The notes under the pieces were generated by a model, which searched no databases, was not told the origin of the DNA, and worked only from the letters and a program-made list of their open reading frames with translations. Shown piece by piece: positions 16,549 to 25,248 of a stretch of DNA of 64,000 nt. The position numbers were made by a program, and so were the translations under genes. The stretch covers positions 310,001 through 374,000 of the forward strand of contig NZ_FLKP01000002.1 in NCBI RefSeq assembly GCF_900087015.1, given 5' to 3'. The DNA comes from Christensenella timonensis (GTDB lineage Bacteria; Bacillota; Clostridia; Christensenellales; Christensenellaceae). Each line of letters begins with the position of its first letter. Position 1 is the stretch's first letter.

Positions 16549-16875
16549 CTAGGCATCCCAGCCAAACCGTTTCATGTCCACATAGCCATCGCTGCTGACG
16601 CATACCCCTTCCGCAGCGAGCATGCTTTTTTGCGCATCCAGGCCGCCGAACGCAAAGGCGGGGGCAAGCCGCCCCTGCCGGTTTACGACCCTGTGGCAGG
16701 GGACGACCCCCGGCTGCTTGTTTACGTGCAGCGCATATCCCACAGCCCGCGACGCGCGCGGATTGCCCGCAAGACGCGCGACCTGTCCGTAGGACGCGAC
16801 TTTTCCGCACGGTATCTGCTTGACGATCTCGTAGACCTGCTGAAAAAAATTCACGTACTTTGCGTTTCCTTTCAT
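16549..16875 (-). CDS. MGMT family protein (methylated-DNA cysteine methyltransferase domain)
   Basis: A 108-residue protein consisting only of the DNA-binding/catalytic domain of O6-alkylguanine-DNA alkyltransferases. It has the helix-turn-helix PCGKVASYGQVARLAGNPRASRAVG and the active-site PCHRVV with the acceptor Cys at 60, so it is not the catalytically dead alkyltransferase-like type with Trp at this place. The N-terminal domain of full-length Ogt is absent, as in many short bacterial members. It is divergent from the glutaredoxin gene, with 54 bases between them. Confidence 0.87.
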   Translation of the reverse strand: MKGNAKYVNFFQQVYEIVKQIPCGKVASYGQVARLAGNPRASRAVGYALHVNKQPGVVPCHRVVNRQGRLAPAFAFGGLDAQKSMLAAEGVCVSSDGYVDMKRFGWDA

Positions 16876-16929
16876 GAAATCCGGTTATCAATATTATATC
16901 ATTAAATTTTCCAAAAGAAAGGGAAAACA

Positions 16930-17196
16930 ATGTCTAGGCATGTAAAAATGATGATGCTGGATACCTGTCCGCACTGCAAACGCGCGTTTGAACTGATGGA
17001 CGAACTGAAAAAGGAACACCCGGAATATAACCAGGTGGACATCGAAACCATCGAAGAACGCCGAGAGCCTGAAAAGACAAAGGGCTACGATTACTGGTAT
17101 GTCCCCTGCTTTTTTGTGGATGGCGTCAAAGTACATGAAGGGGTGCCTTCCAAAGAAAAGATCGAGCAGGTCTTTATCGAGGCGCTCAAACCGTAA
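16930..17196 (+). CDS. Glutaredoxin/thioredoxin-fold protein
   Basis: An 88-residue thioredoxin-fold protein. The redox motif CPHC sits after the first strand (MMMLDTCPHCKRAFELMDEL), and a cis-proline is present in YWYVPCFFVDGVKVHEG, where an additional Cys follows the proline. The C-terminal helix SKEKIEQVFIEAL completes the fold. It is likely a general thiol-disulfide reductase in the cytosol. AAGAAAGGG precedes the ATG. Confidence 0.85.
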   Translation: MSRHVKMMMLDTCPHCKRAFELMDELKKEHPEYNQVDIETIEERREPEKTKGYDYWYVPCFFVDGVKVHEGVPSKEKIEQVFIEALKP

Positions 17197-17231
17197 AGCC
17201 TATATCACTCTTCACTATATCTGTTTCTTAT

Positions 17232-17264
17232 AACAAAAGAGAGCGCATAGCGCCCTCTTTTGTT
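17232..17264. terminator. Bidirectional terminator between glutaredoxin and GH4 genes
   Basis: A long stem, 17232-17246 with 17250-17264, with one A-C mismatch and an ATA loop, is flanked by A-rich and T-rich tracts. It can end both converging transcripts. Confidence 0.85.
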
Positions 17265-17280
17265 ATTTTATGTCGGATGC

Positions 17281-18645
17281 TTAGAACCGCGTATCGTACT
17301 GTTTGTTTTCCTGCAGGATATCTTCCAGGATATTTTTTGCCACTGTTTCGCTGTGCACGAACGGATCGATGAGCAGCGACTGCAACGCCAGCGTTTTGTC
17401 GCCTGTTGCGGTCGCGTCCGCTGCCAGCAGCGCCATACGGCCGTTGAGCTCGCAGATCGCGGCAGCCGCGTCAGGCAGCCGGCCGATCTTTGTCTGGGCC
17501 ACGTAATCCGGGCCGATCACGCCGCACGTCTCAACGATGAGGTCAGGAGACAGGTTTTCGATCGTGCCGCCGTTCACCGCATTGAAAGCCGGAAAATAGG
17601 TGGGGTCTCCGCCGAACATATAGCGGCTGATCTGTGTGCTCATCCAGCCTGTCCTCCTCTGTTTGATAAACGCCTGCGCACTTTCCTTGCCTGTGATCTT
17701 TGCTGCGATCTGCGCCCATGCGTCCTTGTCGCGGCCCCCGAACCAGTCTTTTACCGGGAAGGGATAAAGGCCGCAGCGTTCCTGGTTGCCTTTATCGGAC
17801 GACCAGCAATAATCCGCTACGTGGCTGTCGGCCGGGGAACCGAACAGCCCGAACAATTTATAGACCTCCGTGCAGTAACGGTAGCCTGCCGGGATATCCG
17901 AAAGCGGCACGCTGTCGAGGATCGACTTGAGTTTCGGGTACAGGTCTTCGCCTGTCTTTTTGTCGCGTACGTCGAGGATCCACATCATGTGGTTGACGCC
18001 TGCCTGCCGCAGCGTGATGTTGTCCGCCGGGCACATGAATTCGCGTTCCACAGGGTCTGCAAGCTTGGTGCTTTCGTCCCTGTCCGTCATACCTAAAATC
18101 TGTTCGAGCGCCATTTGTACGAGCTCGTGCCCATAGCAGTAGCCCACTACTTTTGTTTTGCTGTGGCGCGTGACCGCCGCCTGGATCCTTGCGAGCGGGT
18201 TGTTGTCGAGCACCAGCCATGCCTGCGGGCACAGCTCTTCCATATCCGCCGCGATATCGAGCGCGAGCGGTACGTGGCGCATTGCCATCGAAAGCCCTGC
18301 CGGGCCTGTCGTATGGAATTCATACGGGTTGAGGCCGTGTTTCTGGCAGATCTCCAGCTCCCTGGCCCACGCGTGCATGTAATTGACCGCTGCGAACATG
18401 TAGACGACCTTTGCGCCGGGAAGCATGTCCCTGCGGTCGGGACTGCCGATAAATTCCACGTCCCAGTCCATGATCTCGTTTAATTTCTTGCCGATATTCA
18501 GCACTTCTTCGAGGCGCTCCGGACGCCTGTCCACCAGAGCGACCGTGCAGCCCCTGAATTCTTCATATTTGAAGATCTCCTGTAAAAAGAACTCCGTATA
18601 CTGGCTTCCCGAGCCGATCAATACGATTTTGTTTTCTCTTGCCAT
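17281..18645 (-). CDS. Glycoside hydrolase family 4 enzyme (NAD and metal dependent)
   Basis: A 454-residue GH4 glycosidase. This family cleaves alpha- or beta-glycosides by transient oxidation at C3 using tightly bound NAD and Mn(II). The Rossmann start KIVLIGSGSQYTEFF, the NNP motif (N149), the metal ligands C170 (GYCYGH) and H219 (GVNHMMWILDV), and GEDLYPKL all match the family. The start at 18645 is set by AAGGAGG nine bases upstream. It is the last gene of the ROK-controlled importer operon and so probably hydrolyses the imported glycoside inside the cell. Whether it acts on phosphorylated or free sugar is not visible; alpha-galactosidase-like members are its nearest look-alikes. Confidence 0.9.
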   Translation of the reverse strand: MARENKIVLIGSGSQYTEFFLQEIFKYEEFRGCTVALVDRRPERLEEVLNIGKKLNEIMDWDVEFIGSPDRRDMLPGAKVVYMFAAVNYMHAWARELEICQKHGLNPYEFHTTGPAGLSMAMRHVPLALDIAADMEELCPQAWLVLDNNPLARIQAAVTRHSKTKVVGYCYGHELVQMALEQILGMTDRDESTKLADPVEREFMCPADNITLRQAGVNHMMWILDVRDKKTGEDLYPKLKSILDSVPLSDIPAGYRYCTEVYKLFGLFGSPADSHVADYCWSSDKGNQERCGLYPFPVKDWFGGRDKDAWAQIAAKITGKESAQAFIKQRRTGWMSTQISRYMFGGDPTYFPAFNAVNGGTIENLSPDLIVETCGVIGPDYVAQTKIGRLPDAAAAICELNGRMALLAADATATGDKTLALQSLLIDPFVHSETVAKNILEDILQENKQYDTRF

Positions 18646-18661
18646 GATAGTTTCCTCCTTG

Positions 18662-19627
18662 CTATCTCTTCGCATTCTTTCTTGCATAGTTGATCAATAT
18701 CAAAAGCACCACCGCGCCGTAAATGATTTTGCGCACGGGCTCTCCCATCTGTATCGTCATCAGCAGGGACTCCAAGATGGTCAGGAAAATAACGCCCGTG
18801 ACCGCCCCGCCGTAGTTGCCCTGCCCGCCGGTAAGCGATATCCCGCCGACGACCGCCGCCGCAATGGACGGCATGACATAGGCACCGCCGGTCTCTAAAT
18901 TGTTCGGGGTAGACATATACCCGAGCAGGAACATGCCCGCGATGCCGCATACAAGGCCGCCCGCGCCGTACGCCAGTACCCGCACAAGGCGCGTATCCAC
19001 GCCTGAGAGTTCCGCCGTCATGCGGTTTGCACCTACGCCGTAGAGCATACTTCCCAGTTTGGTTTTTTTCGTGATCAGCATCACCGCCACAATGATGAGC
19101 GCCCATACCCAGATCATGTTAGGAATGCCGGCGACATTGCCGTATACGAAGCTGTACAATATGCTGGGCGCCATGCCGTTCGGGAACCCCCCGGTATAAA
19201 GCAGCATAAAACCAATGATGACGCTGCTCATGGAAAGCGTCATGATGAGCGGCGGTATTTTCAGGATTGCTACGCCCAGGCCGTTGATGAGGCCGAAGCC
19301 CACGCTTACTGCAAGCGCAACGATAATGGCGAGCGCTAAATGATTGGTATCCGTATTGATTTGCGCGATCAGGATCATCGCAAATTGCAGGATGGAACCG
19401 ACCGACAGGTCTATTCCCCCGCTGTCCACGACCATGACGATCGTCTGCGCCAGGGTAATGATGCCCAGGAAGGCCGCGATCATCAGGAGGTTCAGTATGT
19501 TGGATGGCGCTGCAAATCCCGGAGATATGATTTGTCCGGCTACTAACAGTATAACAGATAACAGGATCGCCATAAATGTATTTGACTGGATCCCTTTTTT
19601 TAATGCCAGTGTTTTACTCGTATTCAT
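18662..19627 (-). CDS. Sugar ABC transporter permease (RbsC family)
   Basis: A 321-residue membrane subunit with the family motif VVDSGGIDLSVGSILQFAM and the coupling segment VVGGISLTGGQGNYGGAVTGVIFLTIL. The ATG at 19627 has GAGGTGG seven bases upstream, and this ribosome site overlaps the stop codon of the preceding permease, so translation is coupled. An in-frame GTG at 19636 is less likely. It forms a heterodimeric channel with the neighbouring permease. Confidence 0.9.
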   Translation of the reverse strand: MNTSKTLALKKGIQSNTFMAILLSVILLVAGQIISPGFAAPSNILNLLMIAAFLGIITLAQTIVMVVDSGGIDLSVGSILQFAMILIAQINTDTNHLALAIIVALAVSVGFGLINGLGVAILKIPPLIMTLSMSSVIIGFMLLYTGGFPNGMAPSILYSFVYGNVAGIPNMIWVWALIIVAVMLITKKTKLGSMLYGVGANRMTAELSGVDTRLVRVLAYGAGGLVCGIAGMFLLGYMSTPNNLETGGAYVMPSIAAAVVGGISLTGGQGNYGGAVTGVIFLTILESLLMTIQMGEPVRKIIYGAVVLLILINYARKNAKR

Positions 19628-19637
19628 GTTCGCCACC

Positions 19638-20600
19638 TCAACTCGTCCGTTTCTTTAGGTTCGGGATCGCTGCGATAAAAAGTGCGATGATCACGATCAA
19701 TCCCCTGATCATATCCTGGTAAAAGGACGGGATGCCGGCAAAATAAATGATATTGGTGATCAGTATCATGATGGAGCCGCCGAGCGCCGCGCCAAGCATT
19801 TTTCCTGTGCCGCCCATAAGGGAGATACCGCCCATGATCGCCGCGGCGACCGTTGTGAGCTGGTATGTATTTCCAACCCTGAAATCCCCGGCGCCCGTCT
19901 GCCCCGAGACGATGATGCCTACGATCCAGATGAAGAAGCCGGAAAGCAGGAACGCGCAGAACTTGATGCGTTTGGCGTTGATGCCGCTCGCTTCCGCGGC
20001 AGCCTCGTTGCCGCCTACGGCATAGATATATTTTCCGAATTTTGTTTTGGAGATGATCCACCACAGCACGCCCACTGCCGCCAGTAGCAGCACGGTGGCA
20101 GGCAATACGCCGCCGATACTGGCCGAGTAAAGCCCGGGCAGCCATTTGGGGATGTACCCGCCCGGTACCGGGAGTACCAACAGGGAAATGCCTATCAGCA
20201 TCATGGATACGGCAAAGGTCGCGACCATGGAGGGCAGCCGCAGATATGCGACCAGCACGCCATTTAGTGCGCTTACCGCAAGCGCCGCCAGCAGGCTCAC
20301 CGCAAAGGCGAACATCACCGATTCGGGCGTATCGCCCATCGTCGTTGCCAACATGCAGTTGACCAGCGAGATGGCTGCGCCGATGGACAGGTCTATGCTG
20401 CCGCTGATGATGACGATACTTTGCGCGATCGTCGCTACCACAATGGGGGTGATGACCGACAGGTTCCCGTAGATCGTGCCTGCGGAAAAGAACCGCTGGT
20501 CGAGAATCACGTTTAAACCGAATATAATGATAAAAATCGTAACGCCGGCAAACAGAGAACTTTTTGTGATCGACTTGAGATTAATCTGTGCTTTTTCCAT
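19638..20600 (-). CDS. Sugar ABC transporter permease (RbsC family)
   Basis: A 320-residue membrane subunit. It has IISGSIDLSIGAAISLVNCML (the GGIDLS motif with Ser for the second Gly) and IMGGISLMGGTGKMLGAALGGSIM for ATPase contact. Its start lies 20 bases inside the end of the ATPase gene, with GGAGGCGGAG before the ATG. Its closest partner is the permease immediately downstream. Confidence 0.9.
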   Translation of the reverse strand: MEKAQINLKSITKSSLFAGVTIFIIIFGLNVILDQRFFSAGTIYGNLSVITPIVVATIAQSIVIISGSIDLSIGAAISLVNCMLATTMGDTPESVMFAFAVSLLAALAVSALNGVLVAYLRLPSMVATFAVSMMLIGISLLVLPVPGGYIPKWLPGLYSASIGGVLPATVLLLAAVGVLWWIISKTKFGKYIYAVGGNEAAAEASGINAKRIKFCAFLLSGFFIWIVGIIVSGQTGAGDFRVGNTYQLTTVAAAIMGGISLMGGTGKMLGAALGGSIMILITNIIYFAGIPSFYQDMIRGLIVIIALFIAAIPNLKKRTS

Positions 20601-22110
20601 TTTCTCCGCCTCCTTCGTTATGCATGTGCAGCGCTTCTTCCACCAGCCGCGCGTCGCTCAGCTCTTCGCGCGGCACTTCCGCGACGACCTTCCCCTCGAA
20701 CATGACCAATACCCGGTTGCAGATATCGACCAGCTCGTGGTTATCGCTTGCATAGAGCAGCACCGCTTTGCCTTCCTGCGCAAAGCCCCGGCATATTTCG
20801 TAAAGCTCCCTGCGCGCTTCCACGTCGATCCCTTTGGCAGGGTCGGACATCAGCAGCACGTTGGGCTTACGGTTGATCCACTTTCCGACGACGACCTTTT
20901 GCTGGTTGCCTCCTGACAGGTTCCCTACGTTCATGGATGGATCACGCGGCGTGAGCGATATTTTGTCCATCAGCTCGTCCGTCTTTTTTTTGAGCGCGCG
21001 GTGTTTCAATATAAAGGGCGATTTTCGACTGCAAAATTCCGGATACAGCAGGTTGTCAAAAACGGTGTGCTGCAGAAACAAACCTTCCTTGTTGCGGTCT
21101 CCGGGCACCAGCACCACGCCCGCGTCGATCGCTTTTTTGGCGCTGTTCCACTTTGTTTTTTCGTTTTTGAAATAGATTTCCCCGGACGTCTTGGGCAAAA
21201 AGCCCGAGATGGCCAGCAGCAGTTCTTCCTGTCCCATCCCCTGCAGCCCGGATATCCCCACGATCTCGCCTTCTTTCACCTCAAAATTGATATCGTGCAG
21301 GATATTTTTGATGCATAAATTTTCTACCTTGAGCATGGCAGCGCCCAGCTTCGCACCGGAGGCGTGTACCTGCGTTTCTTCCTCTTTTCCGGTGATCTCG
21401 CGAAGGATCTTTTTGTTGTGTTCCTCCGGGTCGATCTCCCGCAGGTCAAGCGTACTCACTGTTTTTCCGTTTCTTAAAACCACGACCTTATCGCACAATT
21501 GTGTCACCTCCCACATCCTGTGGGAGATGAACACAATCGATGTGCCTTGTTCTTTCAGCTCTGCTACGATCTCAAAGAGCATGTTTACCTGTGCAAATTC
21601 CAAAGATGCAGTCGGTTCATCCAGTATGAGCAGCTTTGGCTTTAAGGATACCGCTTTACATATTTCCACCAGTTGCTTCTGGGATGGGGAAAGTTCGCTG
21701 ACCTTGCACATTTCGAGCCCTTGTAAGCCGAACCGTTCAAGCGCCTGTTTTGCCTGCGCAAGCAGTGTGCGGCTGTCGATCAGTATCCCCTTTTTTTGTT
21801 CGTTGCCCATGCAGATGTTTTCCCACACCGTCATGTCGTTCACAAGGCTTAAATTCTGATGCGCCATGGCGATGCCGATCTTAAGCGCCTGCTTTGTGGA
21901 ATGGATCGTCACGGGCTTCCCTTCAAAGAGGATCTCCCCGCTGTCCGCGCAGTAAAGGCCCGAAATCACGCGGGACAGCGTTGTCTTTCCCGAACCGTTG
22001 GCCCCGAGCAGCCCGCATACCGTACCTTGCTCGATCTTTATGCTGGCTTCGCTTAAGGCGACCACGCCCCCGAAATGCTTGCTGATCCCTTTCACCTCTA
22101 ATGTGTTCAT
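20581..22110 (-). CDS. Sugar ABC transporter ATPase (RbsA family, two nucleotide-binding domains)
   Basis: A 509-residue double ATPase. Domain 1 is canonical: GLLGANGSGKTTLSRVISG, signature region LSPSQKQLVEICKAV, and LLILDEPTASLE. Domain 2 has a natural glycine-rich but weak Walker A (GLQGMGQEE), LSGGNQQKVVVGKWI, and a Walker B of VLLMSDPAKGID in which the aspartate is serine and the glutamate aspartate. As in the first importer of this window, the second site looks hydrolysis-poor. RBS GGAGGGT precedes the ATG at 22110. Confidence 0.92.
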   Translation of the reverse strand: MNTLEVKGISKHFGGVVALSEASIKIEQGTVCGLLGANGSGKTTLSRVISGLYCADSGEILFEGKPVTIHSTKQALKIGIAMAHQNLSLVNDMTVWENICMGNEQKKGILIDSRTLLAQAKQALERFGLQGLEMCKVSELSPSQKQLVEICKAVSLKPKLLILDEPTASLEFAQVNMLFEIVAELKEQGTSIVFISHRMWEVTQLCDKVVVLRNGKTVSTLDLREIDPEEHNKKILREITGKEEETQVHASGAKLGAAMLKVENLCIKNILHDINFEVKEGEIVGISGLQGMGQEELLLAISGFLPKTSGEIYFKNEKTKWNSAKKAIDAGVVLVPGDRNKEGLFLQHTVFDNLLYPEFCSRKSPFILKHRALKKKTDELMDKISLTPRDPSMNVGNLSGGNQQKVVVGKWINRKPNVLLMSDPAKGIDVEARRELYEICRGFAQEGKAVLLYASDNHELVDICNRVLVMFEGKVVAEVPREELSDARLVEEALHMHNEGGGENGKSTD

Positions 22111-22144
22111 GTCATACCCTCCATGCCTGCATCCTCCGGCATTT

Positions 22145-23302
22145 TTACTTGCTGAATAAAGCGTCCAGGTCTTCTTCGCCCATCCATTCGTCCGGATAAT
22201 AAGAGTCCGGGCGGCCTTCTGTTTCTACATACTGTGTATAGAATTCGTCAAAATTGTTTTCGTCCACTTTGACCGAAACATCGTACAGATAGGTATTCCC
22301 ATCTACCCATTCGCCCTGGAATTCCTTGCCCTGTGCGATACGCACCGCAAAGCCGAGCGCCGTCGCGCCGATTCCCGGCGGGTTTACAAGGCCAAAGGAT
22401 ACAAAATCCGGATGTTCGTCGCGGATCGTTTTCCATTCCTTCAGCCCCGCGACCTGCGTCTCCCCTGTGGATACGATATCGTCCAGTTTGTTTGCGGATT
22501 TCATAGCATTGTAGATCCCTACCGCCATACCGTCCATGGAAAGGATGCCCTTGAGGTTCGGGTTAGTGGCAATGAGCTGCGAAGCGGCTTTCTGTCCGCC
22601 CGGGTTGTCCCAGTTTCCTACTGCCGTTCCCACGATCTTGATATCGGGATACTGTGCGAGCGCGTCTTTCCAGCCGGCAACGCGCTGGTCGTTTGCGGGC
22701 ATGCCCGGCGTTCCCTCGATGTACGCGACTTCGCCTTCTTTGCCGATCGCATTCGCCAGCCAGTCGGCATACTGGTATCCCCAGGTATAGTGGTCGATCG
22801 TTACATTGTGTACCCCTTCTGCGGAGATCGCCTGGTCAAAAGCAACGACCGTAACGCCTTTTGCAACCGCTTCTTCCGCCACTTCGTTGAGGCCGTCCGC
22901 GGAGATAGGGTTGATGAGCAGTACGTCGATGCCATCGTTCACCATGTTACGGATCTGTGCGATCTGTGCGTTCGTATCCGTTCCGGCATGCTGTACGATG
23001 AGGTCTCCTTCTACCCAGCCTTTGCCTTTGTAGTTTTCAAACACACGCAACACATCGTCGATCATCTGTGCGCGCCATGGATACATGAACGTGTTTGAAA
23101 GGCCTACTTTAAGCGGCTTTACCTGTGCGCCTTCCGCCGGTGCGGAAGCTTCTTCACCGGCAGCGCCCGATTCGGACGCTGCCGCGGACTCGCTTGCCGC
23201 GGGCACATCGGACGCGGATTGCTGTGCCGGAGCAGGTGCGCATGCCACAGCGACCATGGCCACTGCCAGCAACATGACTACTGCAAATGTAATTTTTTTC
23301 AT
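22145..23302 (-). CDS. Sugar-binding lipoprotein of the ROK-controlled importer
   Basis: A 385-residue lipoprotein. The signal peptide ends at the lipobox VAVAC with Cys 21, followed by an Ala/Ser/Glu tether. The mature domain is a type I periplasmic-binding fold: KVGLSNTFMYPWRAQMIDDVLRV, GIDVLLINPISADGLNEVAEEAVAKGVTVVAFDQ, and GVHNVTIDHYTWGYQYADWLANAIG. The aromatic residues in the binding cleft suggest a sugar or glycoside. Its DNA sits between the kinase and ATPase genes, and RBS GAGAGGA is upstream. The ligand is unknown. Confidence 0.92.
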   Translation of the reverse strand: MKKITFAVVMLLAVAMVAVACAPAPAQQSASDVPAASESAAASESGAAGEEASAPAEGAQVKPLKVGLSNTFMYPWRAQMIDDVLRVFENYKGKGWVEGDLIVQHAGTDTNAQIAQIRNMVNDGIDVLLINPISADGLNEVAEEAVAKGVTVVAFDQAISAEGVHNVTIDHYTWGYQYADWLANAIGKEGEVAYIEGTPGMPANDQRVAGWKDALAQYPDIKIVGTAVGNWDNPGGQKAASQLIATNPNLKGILSMDGMAVGIYNAMKSANKLDDIVSTGETQVAGLKEWKTIRDEHPDFVSFGLVNPPGIGATALGFAVRIAQGKEFQGEWVDGNTYLYDVSVKVDENNFDEFYTQYVETEGRPDSYYPDEWMGEEDLDALFSK

Positions 23303-23347
23303 TTTCTTTCCTCTCTTCTTCTTTATGTTTTATTGATTTTGGAATGT

Positions 23348-24445
23348 CTATTCCAAACTGTTGTACCATTGCGTGATGTGTTCTTTTAGCTGCATTATGT
23401 TGGGGCTTTCCCCGTGCATGATGTAATAGCTGGACATGGCATTGCCATAGACATTGCATACATCGCTCGGTGCGCCGCACAGCCTTCCCAGCGCATACCC
23501 TGCATTGAAATTATCGCCCGCGCCGGTCAGCAGCTTGGGCGCTTCGTTGAATTGCGTGGGCAGGGAATATATCTTATGGCCGATGCAGGAATGGCAATCT
23601 TTGCAGCTGTGCAGCACGATACCTGCGACAGCGATCTCGTTCCCCAGTCTCCCGCACAACTGCCTGTAATCGGAAATTTCCTCCGAAAAGAGCATCTTTC
23701 CCACTTCCATCGCTTCGTTTTCATTGAGGCTCAATACCACCGTTCTCACGGTAGCCAGCTGCTCCAGAATCCCGAGCATCTCGCGGATATCCGCTTTTGA
23801 GCGGCGCGAACAGTCCGCCAGATCCACAAAAATTTCTTTGGACTTATCGGGCGTTTGCGCAAGATAGGCGTACAATTTTTCCCAAAGGCAGGAAGCATAT
23901 TCGAGCTCGCTCCAATTGACGAGCGCCAGCATATCGGCGTCTGCAAATACGGTTTCCAGTTTTTCCTCGCCGATACATGCAACGATCTGTGCCCATGCGT
24001 CGTGCTCCATCTTTACATTGGGGGAAAGCATTACCTTCCCGTCTTTAAATTCCAGCGACATGGCGATCGCGTTGTTCCCATAGCTGTACAGCTCGCACTT
24101 TTCGCGCATCCCGTCGAACACTTCATTGATTTGGTTTTTCCCGAACAGGCCGATCACCGATGTATTCACGCCGCATTCGCTGACCGCGTTTGCAAAAATC
24201 GCGCAGTTCCCACCGGGTTTGCGGATGCTTTCATCGAGCTCGATGCTGCAGCTTACCCCGCTTTTGGAGGAAAGGTAATCGCCAAACTCCGCCATCGTTT
24301 CAAAAAATTCCACCGTTTCCCGGTCTTTTTTGCGTACCGCCCTGCAGATGGAATCCGAGCAGCCGTCAAACCCGAGGGTGATCGTTTTTTGGTTTGGTTG
24401 CGCATATTCTAAATTTTGAATTGCTTGTTCCAACAGGTTTTTCAT
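23348..24445 (-). CDS. PfkB family carbohydrate kinase
   Basis: A 365-residue ribokinase-fold enzyme. It shows RKPGGNCAIFANAVSECG, the first PfkB signature with the GGN substrate loop, and LLTGAGDNFNAGYALGRLC, the second signature with the catalytic Asp of GAGD. It is longer than typical PfkB kinases (about 310) because of an insert around residues 60-90. The ATG at 24445 follows AAGGAAC, which overlaps the nagB stop, so the two are coupled. In context it probably phosphorylates the monosaccharide released by the GH4 enzyme, or one imported directly. An amino sugar is plausible because of NagB next to it. Confidence 0.87.
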   Translation of the reverse strand: MKNLLEQAIQNLEYAQPNQKTITLGFDGCSDSICRAVRKKDRETVEFFETMAEFGDYLSSKSGVSCSIELDESIRKPGGNCAIFANAVSECGVNTSVIGLFGKNQINEVFDGMREKCELYSYGNNAIAMSLEFKDGKVMLSPNVKMEHDAWAQIVACIGEEKLETVFADADMLALVNWSELEYASCLWEKLYAYLAQTPDKSKEIFVDLADCSRRSKADIREMLGILEQLATVRTVVLSLNENEAMEVGKMLFSEEISDYRQLCGRLGNEIAVAGIVLHSCKDCHSCIGHKIYSLPTQFNEAPKLLTGAGDNFNAGYALGRLCGAPSDVCNVYGNAMSSYYIMHGESPNIMQLKEHITQWYNSLE

Positions 24446-24458
24446 ATGAAGTAGTTCC

Positions 24459-25190
24459 TTAAACGATTTTTTTTGCGGCTGCTTTGTCGAAATAGAATGT
24501 GATGTCCGCATGGCCGCGGATGAGCGTTACCGGGCAATCCTCTGTTTTTTCGCCCCTGACCGCCTGCTCCACGATATCGGCCTTGTGCTCTCCGAACGCC
24601 ATGACGATCACCTTTTTCGCCTGCATGATCTGCGGAATGCCGATCGTGATGCCCGAAGTGAGCGCATAGTCCTTATCGAAATATTTGGCGCCTACCGTTT
24701 TGCTCGTCTGGCTTAAAGGTACAACGCGGATGCCGTCCGTTTCTTTTGTGCCCGGCTCGTTGAAGCCGATGTGCCCGTTCATGCCGATGCCGAGCAGGAT
24801 AACGTCGATCGCCCCGCCGTTTTGTTCAATGAATTGCGCCGCGCCGTTGCATTCCTTTTTGAGGTCTTCGCTTTGCCCATCAAAGAAGAACATCCGCTCG
24901 CCACGCTCGATTTTGAGTGGCTTTAAAAAATATTTGGATACGTCGTGGATGCAGCTGCCCGGGTCGCCTATGCCGAGGCCGACCCATTCGTCGAGGGAAA
25001 GGAAGCGGAAAGAATCCGCAGGATATTTATTTTCCTGTGCATCGCTCACCAGCCGCTTCATGACCCGAACGGGGGAATGTCCCGCGCACAGGCACATCAG
25101 GGCGTCCTCTTTTTCCCTGACCACATTTTCGATTTCCCCTGCGATTGCCGCGGAGAGCTTCTTTTCGTTTTCTACGATTTGAATGTTCAT
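24459..25190 (-). CDS. nagB: Glucosamine-6-phosphate deaminase family protein
   Basis: A 243-residue NagB-type isomerase/deaminase that would turn glucosamine-6-phosphate into fructose-6-phosphate and ammonia. Catalytic regions are intact: FLSLDEWVGL with the general-base Asp, and GIGMNGHIGFNEPG with the catalytic His and Glu. Asn in place of the Asp before GH is also seen in Bacillus NagB/GamA. It is the first gene of the operon below the ROK regulator, and a 25-base candidate ROK operator (25211-25235) lies immediately upstream. A galactosamine-6-phosphate deaminase is an alternative. No nagA deacetylase is present in the window. Confidence 0.87.
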   Translation of the reverse strand: MNIQIVENEKKLSAAIAGEIENVVREKEDALMCLCAGHSPVRVMKRLVSDAQENKYPADSFRFLSLDEWVGLGIGDPGSCIHDVSKYFLKPLKIERGERMFFFDGQSEDLKKECNGAAQFIEQNGGAIDVILLGIGMNGHIGFNEPGTKETDGIRVVPLSQTSKTVGAKYFDKDYALTSGITIGIPQIMQAKKVIVMAFGEHKADIVEQAVRGEKTEDCPVTLIRGHADITFYFDKAAAKKIV

Positions 25191-25210
25191 ATTATCTTAT
25201 TGCCTCCTAT

Positions 25211-25235
25211 TTAATTAGCTAACTTTGTTAATTAA
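25211..25235 (-). promoter_or_regulatory. Candidate ROK operator upstream of nagB
   Basis: TTAATTAG (25211-25218), nine bases CTAACTTTG, then TTAATTAA (25228-25235): an inverted repeat 21 bases upstream of the nagB start. A near-identical element (TTAATTAG, nine bases, CTAATTAA) lies upstream of the ROK gene at 26457. The half-site and nine-base spacing resemble NagC/Mlc-type operators. Confidence 0.7.
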
Positions 25236-25248
25236 TTGGTGAAAAAAT

